NCBI RefSeq assembly: GCF_003611695.1
Contig: NZ_RAWE01000029.1
Span: 1 to 64,000 of the forward strand
Direction of reading: 5' to 3'
DNA from: Corallococcus carmarthensis
Lineage (GTDB): Bacteria > Myxococcota > Myxococcia > Myxococcales > Myxococcaceae
Length of the DNA: 64,000 nt
The translations under genes were made by a program, and so were the position numbers. The stretch's first letter is position 1. Every line of letters starts with the position of its first letter. The notes under the pieces are model-generated. The model was given only the letters and a program-made list of their open reading frames with translations, ran no database searches and was not told the origin of the DNA. Below, one piece after another: positions 53,401 to 62,825 of this stretch.

Positions 53401-53645
53401 AGTTGGTGGACACGAAGGCGCTGCGGCGACTCATCCATGAGAATCATCGCGCCGGAGAGTATGTCCTCTCGCCCAGTGAACGCGTCTGTTTTGCCGGCAA
53501 GGCCGTGCGTCGGTGTGCCCTCGTGATTGATGCCTCCAAGGCCTCCTTCATCTCCGCGGAGGACTTCCCGCACGCTGACGACGCAGGCCGCGGCTGGCGT
53601 TGGCGTGGCCACGACGAAGGCAGTCCCGAGGAGGTGGCCTCGTGA
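50445..53645 (+). CDS. Primase-helicase: AEP-type primase N-terminus with DUF927/SF3-like helicase
   Basis: 1066 residues from ATG 50445; the longer frame upstream is a shadow of the helicase gene. Residues about 105-205 carry AEP features: TATVVDLDP, then LMMSGNGAQLWFALPP and DSIHDVARIIKVVGTVARKG. The C-terminal half is an ATPase with Walker A FPYGTQGSGKSSTC near 698-711 and Walker B PVVLDEYKPSD near 745-755. The middle (SVAIFNMVRFFAHKQLGLDE) is helical. It is the main replication enzyme of the rightward operon. Confidence 0.75.
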   Translation: MTTPSDITPSTPNPDSIRATWQWLAHAPHGVSEVRVIRPGGGGIVGLGFFDDEEAFVASCVAANAGGNVYVGIQPRPRRLLELAPNVLRPLKTGAGSKDIEVVTATVVDLDPVRPKDTASTEDELSLTIQVAEAAAAWCGAQGLVRPRLMMSGNGAQLWFALPPQSLEGESHERVQAGLKSFEAEFRARFASERVRVDSIHDVARIIKVVGTVARKGAGTAERPHRAAQALAGFERVEDAGLMARVLSAPVQQQVASQARPAQVALPLAPSSSAPQGTVKARRTETGEHDWARPVEMCGPVQRLWEQGAEDRSVAIFNMVRFFAHKQLGLDEITELVLEYDRRGLGKLKGRDGKAYISKAYEKVMATAREDGAVAPPCHSLQGLGYCRVNREPDVRCELYDVVFDIEKAVEALASVPAQDVEYRLRPILEAIAHRPPSAQEKYLALLEVRTGQPAQKLRLSMARAVRTQAAGEGADTKGGGKSSSGDDTIDGEVFEDAYCYYTVTQRGEAKAISSFTFTPRAVVETEEGEVFLGDIRTDKGTSMEGARLPRRAFNSRKELLHHLPSVHTQWTGSDNNVQGLLRAVARRAVPRLPGTSVLGDFKRGAHHVWVAPGCTIGREGFLSASPVAYLPNGASLESRVRYEAADDDAFHEVASTVFECLLKINTPQVVLPMLGWFFATPMKPRFMEKVGSFPLLFPYGTQGSGKSSTCTEVFWPLFGVPKSDAYSVTETEFALVKLLSATRSVPVVLDEYKPSDMPLPRLHLVHRYMRRLYRGETEERGRPDLSVTSYRLQAPLCICGETRPTEAALVERILPVSPDKATVQRREYRAVFRKLTSVNLALFAPRYIQFCLGRDFDKDYSLARAVADSFVKGRQVPPRVADNVTAMLLGIHLFEQFAQECGYPLPADLGAREAVDAVLKDVLEEETGVRNALDAFLQMLSVMAIQGELKHRVHYAFDEGRLCLHLESAYDAYRAHCKRIDYRGELVDTKALRRLIHENHRAGEYVLSPSERVCFAGKAVRRCALVIDASKASFISAEDFPHADDAGRGWRWRGHDEGSPEEVAS

Positions 53646-53830
53646 CGGGGGTGGACGGGAAGCCCGGGCCTCCGGCAGATGAGTCCGACGCTTCTCACCA
53701 CCAGCTCCATCGCCAGGATGACGCGGTGGACGTCCTCACCGAGGCCCTCTGGGAGTTGTGGCTGCGTCGACATGCGCAGCCGCAACGACAGGCGCCCGCG
53801 TGGAGCGCGGAGGAGAGCGCGCATGGCTGA
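53642..53830 (+). CDS. Small protein coupled to the primase-helicase
   Basis: 62 residues from GTG 53642, overlapping the stop of the primase-helicase gene as GTGA. Sequence DAVDVLTEALWELWLRRHAQ is amphipathic helical; the remainder is disordered-like. Function not recognised. Confidence 0.45.
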   Translation: MTGVDGKPGPPADESDASHHQLHRQDDAVDVLTEALWELWLRRHAQPQRQAPAWSAEESAHG

Positions 53831-53921
53831 GCCGCGGACTCTCGACTTGTCTTCTTCTGGGGACAGAGCGTCCATGGTTTTCGCCCGAGGGCCTGCTGCC
53901 CTGGACGAAGGAGAAACCACC

Positions 53922-54527
53922 ATGGCGAAGAGAGGGACTGCACGTGCCGCGCGCACGCAGTTGGCGGACGTGCCACAGCAACTGGCCGCGCTGGCCAGCA
54001 TGTCGGTGCCGGAGCTGGCGGAGAAGTATCAGGAGCTGTACGGCGAGCCCACGCGCAGCCGCAACCGGGACTACCTGAAGAAGCGCCTGGCCTTCCGGAT
54101 TCAGGAACTGGCCGAAGGGGGACTCTCCTCGCGCGCCGTCGCACGCATCTCGGAGTTGGGCGACAAACTGCCCGAGCGCTGGAGGATGCGGCAGGTGGAG
54201 GAGGCGAACCCCGCCGCGCCGTCTCCTCCAGCCGCTGCCGACGGGCGCGCAGCCGCTGCCGACGGGCGCGCAGCCGCTGCGGATGGGGGCGCAGCCGCTG
54301 CCGACGGGCGCGACGCGCGCCTGCCGCCGCCGGGCACGGTGCTGACGCGCGTGTTCAAGGGGGCACAGCACCGGGTGACGGTGCGCGAGGGCGGGATTGA
54401 ATACGAAGGCCAGCTCCACCGCAGCCTCTCCTTCGTGGCCAAGCTGATTACGGGCACGGCCTGGAATGGCTACAGCTTCTTCGGCCTCAAGGACGGCGGC
54501 TCGAAGCAGAAGGCGGTGACGCGATGA
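53922..54527 (+). CDS. DUF2924-family protein
   Basis: 201 residues from ATG 53922 with GAAGGAG. The N-terminal domain has VPELAEKYQELYGEPTRSRN with YLKKRLAFRIQELAEGGLS. The C-terminal domain has TRVFKGAQHRVTVREGGIEY, then YEGQLHRSLSFVAKLITGTA and WNGYSFFGL. Between them lie four DNA repeats coding AAADGR-like units. DUF2924 genes are commonly found directly upstream of serine recombinases, as here, and probably assist recombination. Confidence 0.75.
   Translation: MAKRGTARAARTQLADVPQQLAALASMSVPELAEKYQELYGEPTRSRNRDYLKKRLAFRIQELAEGGLSSRAVARISELGDKLPERWRMRQVEEANPAAPSPPAAADGRAAAADGRAAAADGGAAAADGRDARLPPPGTVLTRVFKGAQHRVTVREGGIEYEGQLHRSLSFVAKLITGTAWNGYSFFGLKDGGSKQKAVTR
54231..54314 (+). repeat. 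Four tandem 21-base repeats inside the DUF2924 gene
   Basis: Units of about GCCGCTGCCGACGGGCGCGCA at 54231, 54252, 54273 and 54294. The third has two changes. They encode a repetitive Ala/Asp/Gly linker, so copy number is free to vary without breaking the frame. Confidence 0.7.
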
Positions 54528-54723
54528 GCGGCCCCTCCTTCTTCCAGACGCACATGGGGCAGCGCTTCTACGAGGGGACGATGCCGGCGCTCGTCCGTGA
54601 GTTGAAGCGCCTCAACGACAACATGGAGCGACTGGTGGCTGCGGCGGAGCGCCTTGCTGGGCAACCGCCAGCCTCGAGCGCCGAGCCCACGCGGTCGGCG
54701 ACGCCCGAGAATTCGGAGGGGGA

Positions 54724-54727
<4 letters not shown>
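54524..54727 (+). CDS. Small recombinase-associated protein
   Basis: 67 residues, overlapping DUF2924 and recombinase genes by 4 bases each. Motif GQRFYEGTMPALVRELKRLN, then a helix NDNMERLVAAAERLAGQ. Such a small helical gene is often wedged between DUF2924 and a serine recombinase. Function unknown; three-gene coupling suggests a shared complex. Confidence 0.6.
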
Positions 54728-56267
<1,540 letters not shown>

Positions 56268-56271
<4 letters not shown>

Positions 56272-56690
56272 GCGCAAGCCCCGAATCCCAGCCGGCGGAG
56301 GCCGGCCTCGTCAGCGCGCACTTCCACCGCGTGCGTCGCTCGAAGGTGCGCTTCCGAGAGGGGGCGCCGCCGTCGCCGCGAGAGGTGGCGCGCCGGCCGG
56401 CACACGCCGCGGGAATGCTGGCCCTGGCGCACCATGTGGAGTCCGCCATTGAGAGGGGGCTCATGGCGAGCGCGGCGGACGTCGCGAGTCAACTGGGCTT
56501 TACCCGGGCGCGTGTGACGCACCTGTTGGACTTGCGGTTGCTGGCGCCCGACATCCAGGAGGAGGTGCTGTTCCTCGAGGCCGTGGATGGGGAGGAGCCC
56601 CTCAGCGAGCGAGTCCTCCGGGCCGTTGCACACGCGGGGACGTGGGAGGTGCAGCGCGAGCGCTGGCGCGAGGTGAAGGCTTCATTCTGA
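56268..56690 (+). CDS. HTH protein downstream of the integrase
   Basis: 140 residues, overlapping the integrase stop by 4 bases. A helix-turn-helix is visible: SAADVASQLGFTRARVTHLL, then DLRLLAPDIQEEVLFLEAVD, which is a ParB/KorB-like pattern frequently encoded after serine recombinases. It probably modulates integrase or directionality. Confidence 0.65.
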
Positions 56691-56694
56691 GACG

Positions 56695-56716
56695 GGAGTC
56701 CGAATACCCGGACTCC
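56695..56716. terminator. Inverted repeat after the integrase operon
   Basis: GGAGTCCG, six bases, CGGACTCC, immediately after the HTH gene. A perfect 8-base stem. It lacks a long U tract, so it may be a terminator or an operator for the next gene. Confidence 0.4.
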
Positions 56717-56806
56717 TTGGTGTAGCGTGAGTGCAAGAGGCTGAATTGTTGTCCGCGTTGAGCGTGCGCGGGCTGGATGCCCCGCGAGGAAAGAGAGCGA
56801 GAGCAC

Positions 56807-57349
56807 ATGCAGAACGACATGAAGAGCACCATTCAGGCTGCGGTGGCAGAAGAGGTGGGGAAGGCGATGGCCCGGCAGTTGGATCTGCTGGAGAAGATTG
56901 CTCAGTTCCTGGGCATTGAGCCTGGCTCGAATCCCGCGTCGTCCGCGCCGAAGCGCACCCCTGTGCCTCCTCCCGCGTCGAAGCGCCCGCCCGCGCCCCC
57001 CACCGGGCCCGCGCCGAAGCGCCCGTCCTCGGTGCCCGTGCGGAAGTGGGTGAAGCCGAAGCCGGAGGCCGCGCCTAAGCCCACGAGGACGAAGGCCGCG
57101 CCCCAGAATCGCCGAGGGAGCCCGCGTGCGGCGGGACGTACAGCGGCGGTCGCCACGCCCAGCTCCAGTCCCAGCCCCGCGACGTCTGTCACATACGCGG
57201 AGGGGCAGGAGGTGCGCTACAAGCAGGGGCGGGGCACCTTCTCGGCGAAGGTGACGGCCGTCGACGCGAAGGCGAAGACGGTGACGGTGGAGCGCGTCTC
57301 CGATAACAAGAAGGTGGTGCGTCCCTTCGACAAGGTGACGCCCGCCTGA
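56807..57349 (+). CDS. Pro/Lys-rich protein with C-terminal KOW-like domain
   Basis: 180 residues from ATG 56807 with GAGAGCGAGAGC upstream; ATG 56777 is an alternative. The N-terminus is helical (IQAAVAEEVGKAMARQLDLL). A long basic Pro/Ala-rich linker follows. The last 55 residues form a small beta barrel (QEVRYKQGRGTFSAKVTAVD, then KTVTVERVSDNKKVVRPFDK). A DNA- or RNA-binding role is plausible. It is the last gene in the plus-strand series, near the prophage boundary; it may belong to prophage or host. Confidence 0.5.
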   Translation: MQNDMKSTIQAAVAEEVGKAMARQLDLLEKIAQFLGIEPGSNPASSAPKRTPVPPPASKRPPAPPTGPAPKRPSSVPVRKWVKPKPEAAPKPTRTKAAPQNRRGSPRAAGRTAAVATPSSSPSPATSVTYAEGQEVRYKQGRGTFSAKVTAVDAKAKTVTVERVSDNKKVVRPFDKVTPA

Positions 57350-57363
57350 GTCTGGGCCGCGAA

Positions 57364-57383
57364 GCGCCCTCTCCGGAGGGCGC
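57364..57383. terminator. Hairpin between convergent genes, near the prophage right boundary
   Basis: GCGCCCTC and GAGGGCGC enclose TCCG. It lies between the KOW-like gene (+) and the DUSAM gene (-), so it can terminate both. A prophage attachment site may also lie in this 80-base gap, but no repeat partner is in the window. Confidence 0.5.
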
Positions 57384-57430
57384 TCCTGCGGCCAGTCGCT
57401 CGAGGGTTGCAAAGCGAGCCGCGCTCATCG

Positions 57431-57811
57431 TTACGGCGCGTCGGCCATGTCTTCGAGCTGCCCCTCGGCGAGGGCGCGGTAGTGGGGCACGACTTCCACC
57501 TTGAGCACGTCCCGCATCTCCTGGCGGGCGCGGCCGAAGTCCCCCTTGTCTTTGTACTGGTACATCCGGTGCAACGCATCCATGAGCCTGTGGGAGCCTT
57601 CTCGGATGCGCTGAGACTCCTCACGTAAGAGGCCCAACGCTCCCTCCTCCGTGGCGAGCGCGCTCTCGGCTTCACTGTCGCTGATGCCCACCTCGGAGGC
57701 CGTGCGCCTCAGCAGTGCCTTCGCCTCAGTTGTGAGGGCCAGGCGCGCTCCTGTGGTGGAGACACGACGTGCCAATTCGCGGATCGGGCCCCAGTCAACG
57801 GTTTCACTCAC
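57431..57811 (-). CDS. DUSAM-domain protein (myxobacterial)
   Basis: 126 residues from GTG 57811 with AAGGGA. It matches the DUSAM pattern: MYQYKDKGDFGRARQEMRDV, then LKVEVVPHYRALAEGQLEDM. This domain is essentially restricted to myxobacteria and is a good host marker. Function unknown. It marks the start of host DNA to the right of the prophage. Confidence 0.8.
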   Translation of the reverse strand: MSETVDWGPIRELARRVSTTGARLALTTEAKALLRRTASEVGISDSEAESALATEEGALGLLREESQRIREGSHRLMDALHRMYQYKDKGDFGRARQEMRDVLKVEVVPHYRALAEGQLEDMADAP

Positions 57812-57956
57812 GAGTCATTTCCCTTTGCGAGCAGTCCAAGCCTGCGTGCGAAGCCAGAGCTGGGGCCTCTTGCACCCAGGGGAGGGATAGGCGCTCATGG
57901 GGCTGCGGCCTGTCCGCTGCGGGTGTCAGAGAGCTTCACAGGTAATCAAGGTCATG

Positions 57957-57984
57957 TTGATTCGACGGTCAAGTCAACTATACC
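57957..57984 (+). promoter_or_regulatory. Sigma70-like promoter for the first kinase gene
   Basis: TTGATT (57957-57962), 16 bases, TATACC (57979-57984), about 85 bases before the start at 58069. The leader carries AGGAGG. Confidence 0.4.
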
Positions 57985-58068
57985 TTGGCGTTCCCGGAAG
58001 GGTGCCCGGTGGCGGCGAGCCTCGTTGCCCCTGGGGCCGCACCCCTTCACTCAGGAGGATTCACAGCC

Positions 58069-59241
58069 ATGTCGAAGCGTTCGGAAGACGATGTGACGAC
58101 GGAGGATTTTCCGCGCAGAGTCCCCACCCTGTCTGCACCCAGCGGGGCGCACTTCCTCTTCGAGGTGGAGGGCGTGCGTTACGAAGCGGTGCGGGAGCTG
58201 GAGGTGCGGCCGAGTGGCGAGCGGCTGCTGAGGGCGGAGCGGCGCGTGGCGGATGGCGCGCTATCCGGCCCCTGTCTGGTCCGTAGGATCGCCAGCCCAT
58301 CCACGTACATGCAGCGCAAGCGGATGATTGAAGAGGTGCAGTTGGCCTTTCGCCTCAACCACCCCAACATCGCTCAAGTCTTCCACATGCAGGTGGATGA
58401 GGAGGAGGACGCCCCCTACGTCATCATGGAGGACGTGGGTGGGCCGTCGCTGGAGACGCTGGTATGCGCGGCGTTGGTGAGAGGGCAGCCCCTCTCGGAG
58501 GGCTTCTGCTTGTACGTGGGCGCGGAGGTGGCGGACGCACTGCACCATGCGCACACGCTGACGTCGGAGAAGGGAGTGCCCCTGGGCATTGTCCACCGCG
58601 ACGTGAGCCCTCGTCACATTGCGCTGGGGCAGCATGGAGAGGTGAAGGTGCTGGACTTCGGAGCGGCGTACTCGCTGCTGGTGGGGCGGGAGGAGTCGCC
58701 GGAGAATCTGCTCCGAGGCGACGTTGCCTATGCCAGCCCCGAATACCTGCGCAAGGAAGGGCTGACGCCGCGCTCCGATGTCTTCAGCCTGGGGGTGTTG
58801 CTGGTGGAGGCCTTGACGAACAAACACCTCTTCGAGGTGCACGACGCCCCGGTGGTGGCGGCGAAGGAGATCCGGTTCCAGACGGAGATGCAGCCCTCTC
58901 TGCCCTTGGGGCAGATGCAGGCTCTCATGGAGTCCTTCGGACCGGATGTTGTCGAGAAGGCGGTGGCCCACGTCAATGAGGACCTCAAGGCGGTGCTGCA
59001 CACCGCGCTGCGCCTCAATCCCGAGGAGCGCTTCGCGACGGCGGCGGACCTGCGGGATGCGCTGCGTGGTGCCGCCCACGCCCAGCTCCGCGAGCCCTAC
59101 GGGCGCGCGGAAGCAGCCAAGGAGACAGCCCGTGTCGTGTCCGAGGGCGGAGTGCTGCGTGACGAGGTGGAGTTCGGCGAGGCCGGCCTCTACCCGGTTG
59201 GGCTGGAGAAGCACGAGTTAGGTCTCCCGAAGAAGGAGTAG
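58069..59241 (+). CDS. Hanks-type Ser/Thr kinase, divergent active site
   Basis: 390 residues from ATG 58069 with AGGAGG. Catalytic loop HRDVSPRHI (about 176-184) has His where Asn normally binds metal. DFGAA follows at 196. The strand that should supply the ATP-binding Lys reads CLVRRI, with Arg in place of Lys. It ends in a charged tail with no membrane segment, so it is probably cytoplasmic. Myxobacterial kinases with altered residues may act as regulators or scaffolds; activity is uncertain. Confidence 0.7.
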   Translation: MSKRSEDDVTTEDFPRRVPTLSAPSGAHFLFEVEGVRYEAVRELEVRPSGERLLRAERRVADGALSGPCLVRRIASPSTYMQRKRMIEEVQLAFRLNHPNIAQVFHMQVDEEEDAPYVIMEDVGGPSLETLVCAALVRGQPLSEGFCLYVGAEVADALHHAHTLTSEKGVPLGIVHRDVSPRHIALGQHGEVKVLDFGAAYSLLVGREESPENLLRGDVAYASPEYLRKEGLTPRSDVFSLGVLLVEALTNKHLFEVHDAPVVAAKEIRFQTEMQPSLPLGQMQALMESFGPDVVEKAVAHVNEDLKAVLHTALRLNPEERFATAADLRDALRGAAHAQLREPYGRAEAAKETARVVSEGGVLRDEVEFGEAGLYPVGLEKHELGLPKKE

Positions 59242-59248
59242 GCCGCAG

Positions 59249-59631
59249 ATGCTCTGCTCTCGTGTGGCCTGCAATGGCCGGCACCTCGCCACCGCGGGGT
59301 GCCGGACTTCGGAGTCCTCTCCACCATTCTGACGTGGGTGCGCCGCCCCGACGACGAGTCCAACGCCGACCCGGAGTTGGAACTCCACGTGGGAGGCTCC
59401 GTGGGCAGGCAGTACGGCGAGAACCTGACGTGGTGTGACGTACCCATCCGCGCGGGCGACGTCCTTACGGTGGAGGTGCGTGACGACGTGGAGGCCGACC
59501 CTCCGCAGACGCGCCGTGTCGACGAAGAGGCGGGGCTGGACGACGTTTCCCGCCTGCGGTTGCAGCAGAAGCGTCTGGAGAAGCTACTCGCCGAGGTGAA
59601 CGAGGAGCTGCGGGAGTGCGGCGGGGCGTAG
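59249..59631 (+). CDS. Small host protein downstream of the kinase, possible frameshift
   Basis: ATG 59249 (MLCSRVACNGRHLATAG) is well placed after the AGGAG in the kinase 3-prime end, but its frame closes soon. The rest, beginning VPDFGVLSTILTWVRR and continuing LELHVGGSVGRQYGENLTW and LTVEVRDDVEADPPQTRR, is in another frame from 59299. Adding one G in the GGGG run near 59294-59297 would join them. The merged protein would be about 127 residues with a C-terminal helix. Either a genuine frameshift or a homopolymer error. Confidence 0.5.
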
Positions 59632-59853
59632 TGGGGTGCCTCCTCCTTCGGATGGGGAGGCGCTTCGTCATGCCGGGGACCGCTCATGCTGGGGGACGCG
59701 CGTGCTCCAGTGCAGGGCTCCGAGGTATGGGGCTCTGCCCGCCAGGCCTGCTCCCTGCTTGGAGTCGCCAGAGCGCTGGCCGCAAGTCGCTTGGCACTGG
59801 GGGAGAAGGTGGTGCGGGCCGTTTTGCGGCGCCCCTCCTCCCAGGAAGCTGCT

Positions 59854-60201
59854 TCAGCGGGCCAACTCGGTGGTGATGCGGACGAGGGCATCCAACTTCG
59901 CCGCATCGAGCTTCCGCGCGAGGAAGAGGAGCCGGCGCAAGGTGACGTCGTCGTCGGGCCGAGTTGGACTCCCGCTGCTGGGCGACTCGGTGAGGCCCAT
60001 CATGTCTTCCGGAGAGACCATCAACTCGATGCACAACTTCTTCAGCGTCTCGACGCTGGGAACCATGTGCCCGCGTTCAACTCTGCTGTAGACGGCAGGG
60101 GCCATCCCCACCCGCTCCGCGACTTGGACCTGCGTCAGGCTCATCTGCTCCCGGGCGAGGCGGGCGATGGCACCCAGGTGCGTTGCAAGCTGTTCGTTCA
60201 T
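59854..60201 (-). CDS. XRE-family regulator 1
   Basis: 115 residues from ATG 60201. Helix-turn-helix: LTQVQVAERVGMAPAVYSRV with ERGHMVPSVETLKKLCIEL. An acidic C-terminal region includes RPDDDVTLRRLLFLARKLDA. It is tandem with a closely similar gene upstream. It may control the neighbouring kinase genes; a link to the prophage is not excluded. Confidence 0.75.
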   Translation of the reverse strand: MNEQLATHLGAIARLAREQMSLTQVQVAERVGMAPAVYSRVERGHMVPSVETLKKLCIELMVSPEDMMGLTESPSSGSPTRPDDDVTLRRLLFLARKLDAAKLDALVRITTELAR

Positions 60202-60253
60202 AGGTACAAAGAAGTATACCCGAATTGCCAGTTGTCATGGGAACACCATTCCA

Positions 60254-60628
60254 TCAGCGCACGTCCCGCAGAAGTTGGATGAGGGCGAGCGCCTGGTGCG
60301 CGTCCAACTCGTGCACACGGCGGAGCAGGGCCTCCTTGGCGGCAGCGACGACGTCGGGTGGCAGCGAGGCGGTATAGCCCAATAACTCGTTGGGAGTGGT
60401 GCGGAGGGCGGGGCACAGACGGTACAGCGTCTGGACGCTGGGGAGCATTCGCCCCCGCTCGAGTCGGCTGTAGACGACGGGAGAGATGTCGATGAGATGG
60501 GCCACGTCCACCTGTGTCAGGTTGGCGCGAAGACGGGCTGCGCGCGCGGTGTCGCCGATAATGGCGGACAAGGGGCGGGAGGGCTCCTTCGGAAGGGCGA
60601 GAGTGCGGATGTCAGGGTGAATATACAT
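60254..60628 (-). CDS. XRE-family regulator 2
   Basis: 124 residues from ATG 60628 (a TTG two codons earlier is possible). HTH: LTQVDVAHLIDISPVVYSRL with ERGRMLPSVQTLYRLCPAL. Very similar in layout to regulator 1, 52 bases downstream. Both are convergent with the 58-59 kb genes and divergent from the second kinase, so they may regulate it. Confidence 0.75.
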   Translation of the reverse strand: MYIHPDIRTLALPKEPSRPLSAIIGDTARAARLRANLTQVDVAHLIDISPVVYSRLERGRMLPSVQTLYRLCPALRTTPNELLGYTASLPPDVVAAAKEALLRRVHELDAHQALALIQLLRDVR

Positions 60629-60829
60629 TCCCAAGGAACTGTACCTGATAGTCTAATTGACTTCACCTAGTCGAATGGCTTGGAGCTACTTGGGGATAGT
60701 GGTTGGAGGTGGGGGAAGACTTCGCGCGATTTCCCTGGGCTTCTGGTAGCGTGGCCCGGCGCGGGGAGGGAACCGCATGCGCGTGGCCGCAGTCCTGCTG
60801 TCCTACAGAGTCGCCAGGAAGACGTCGCC

Positions 60830-62752
60830 ATGAGGGACAGCGGCCCCCGGGCCGTGCTGTCCCCCGGGGACGTGGTGAAGGGCTACACGGTGGTGAGGCA
60901 CCTGGACCAGGGTGGCTTCGGCACCGTGTACCTCGCGACGCAGGAGGGGCAGCCCTACGCGCTGAAGCTCGTGGAGCGGCAGGGGCGGGTGGAGAAGGAA
61001 GTCACCATCCTCTTGCGCTTGAAGCACCCCAACGTGGTGGGGATTCGCGGCTTCTCCTACTGGCAGGCCGGGGAGCGCGACTTCGCCCTCATCGCCATGG
61101 AGTACGTGGAGGGGCGGAAGCTGAGCGCGTGGGTGAAGGAGGAGAACCCCTCGGCCCGGCAGATTGCGAAGGTGGCGCTCGACGTGGCGCGGGCGCTGGC
61201 GGCCTCTCACGCGGCGGGAGTGGTGCACCGAGACGTGAAGGACGCCAACGTCATGGTCCGCGACGCGGACGGCCTGGCGGTGCTGGTGGACTACGGCATA
61301 GGGGACTACGAGGGCGCACCTCCCGGTGTCACCCAGTCCATGCTGCCGCCCGGGACGATGGAGTACCGGCCCCCCGAAGCTTGGCTCTTCGTGGAGCAGC
61401 ACGCGGGGCACAGAGGCGCCCGCTACGTGTCCGTCCCCTCGGACGACATGTGGGCCCTGGGCACTGTCCTCTACCGCCTCCTCACGGCGAGGCTGCCCTT
61501 CGACGCGGCGACGGACCCGGAGTACGTCCAGAGTGTCATTCGCAAGTCGCCTGTACCCCCTCACCTCGCCAGCCGCTTCGTCCCGGAACGGCTGAGCATG
61601 TTGTGCATGCGGCTGCTGGAGAAGGACCCTGCTGCCCGTCCCGAAGCGAGCGCTGCTTGTGCGGCCCTGGAGGAACTCCTGTCCGGGGCGGAAGGGGAGG
61701 CGTGGGACACGCCCTTGTTCGATACGTATGGCCCGAACTCGGCCACCACCGAGGGCGAGGCGGGCGCGCTGGCTCGGTGGGCGAAGCGGCCCCTGCGCCA
61801 GATGCGCCGTGGCAAGGCGCCCGGGCCGGAGCTGCCGGGAGCGGGCCCGCCCGCAGATCTGCTGCCCCAGGCCTCTCCGGTGGCTGCTGCGCGGCCCGAG
61901 GAGGCGCAGCTGCCGGGCTTGGCGCTAGAGGAGGGGATGGCGGCGGAATCCGGGCAAGCGGCGCCTGTGGCCACCATCGTCGAGGTGGGGCGGCGCTCGT
62001 TCTTCTCGCGACTGATGATGGGGCGCGTGCTGGGGGCGGGGCTGCTGGCCGGCGCGCTGGTCGCAGGGGCTCTTCTCTCGCAACAGGCGCCCCCGCCACT
62101 TGGGACCCGGCCCTCCTCCGGTCCCGGCCAAGAAGTAGCGACATATACAAAGAAACCTCAAGCTGCCCGAGCCGCAGCTCCCACCGGGCCGGAGGCAACA
62201 CCTGCGGCCGTCGCGCCTCCTGCGACGCTTCCCGAGGTGACTGCCACCGTGACGACGACGAAGAGTGACTCCCCGCCCTCCCCGCTGGAGCCTGCCAAAA
62301 AGGCCACGAGGAGCGTCAGCAGTGCCTTGGCGACGACGGCCCTCTGCGGTGCGCTGGCCTGCTCGGGCCCACAGGTGCGCCCCGCTCCGGATCCTGAACC
62401 ATGCCCAGCAGGCGCCACCAAGGGCATGAAGATGCTCAGCATGGAGATTGGGGACGACCTGATCGGGAGCTTCGTCAGGGGGGAAGAAAAATACGTAACG
62501 GTGAGGGACGGCACTGCACAGATCATCTTGGGCTCGGACTACGCCACGCTGTCTGGGCGACTCATTATTGCCGACCGCGTCTATGTCCGACTGACTCGGG
62601 CCCGCACGAGCAAGGGAAGTTTCCCCGTGTGCCTGGAGGTGCAGGACGGCACTCGAAACCGCGGACTGGAGATAGAGGGCGGCGGAGGGGATACCGGTAA
62701 GGCACGCGTGTACTCTGCCGTTCGGGTCAAGGCAGTGAGTGAGTTTGAATGA
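60830..62752 (+). CDS. Membrane-anchored Ser/Thr kinase with C-terminal sensor region
   Basis: 640 residues from ATG 60830 with AGGAAG. Kinase domain about 18-290: LDQGGFGTVYLA, PYALKLVERQ (Lys about 46), HRDVKDAN (about 133-140), DYG instead of DFG (about 154) and GTMEYRPPEAW. A Pro/Ala-rich linker leads to one membrane segment (GRVLGAGLLAGALVAGALLS, about 398-418), then an outer part that includes ALCGALACSG and a small beta domain (KYVTVRDGTAQIILGSDYAT). It is followed by a DUF2381-type gene, a common myxobacterial pairing. Confidence 0.8.
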   Translation: MRDSGPRAVLSPGDVVKGYTVVRHLDQGGFGTVYLATQEGQPYALKLVERQGRVEKEVTILLRLKHPNVVGIRGFSYWQAGERDFALIAMEYVEGRKLSAWVKEENPSARQIAKVALDVARALAASHAAGVVHRDVKDANVMVRDADGLAVLVDYGIGDYEGAPPGVTQSMLPPGTMEYRPPEAWLFVEQHAGHRGARYVSVPSDDMWALGTVLYRLLTARLPFDAATDPEYVQSVIRKSPVPPHLASRFVPERLSMLCMRLLEKDPAARPEASAACAALEELLSGAEGEAWDTPLFDTYGPNSATTEGEAGALARWAKRPLRQMRRGKAPGPELPGAGPPADLLPQASPVAAARPEEAQLPGLALEEGMAAESGQAAPVATIVEVGRRSFFSRLMMGRVLGAGLLAGALVAGALLSQQAPPPLGTRPSSGPGQEVATYTKKPQAARAAAPTGPEATPAAVAPPATLPEVTATVTTTKSDSPPSPLEPAKKATRSVSSALATTALCGALACSGPQVRPAPDPEPCPAGATKGMKMLSMEIGDDLIGSFVRGEEKYVTVRDGTAQIILGSDYATLSGRLIIADRVYVRLTRARTSKGSFPVCLEVQDGTRNRGLEIEGGGGDTGKARVYSAVRVKAVSEFE

Positions 62753-62825
62753 CCTGCCGCCGTTTGGCAGACGCTCATGATCCGCCAAGGGCGTCGCTGC
62801 TGGCTTGGTCCAGGAGAAATGTCGA

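Noticed and set aside
54225-54320. CRISPR-like array from the 21-base repeats
   Set aside because: Units are directly adjacent without spacers and lie in frame in a coding gene.
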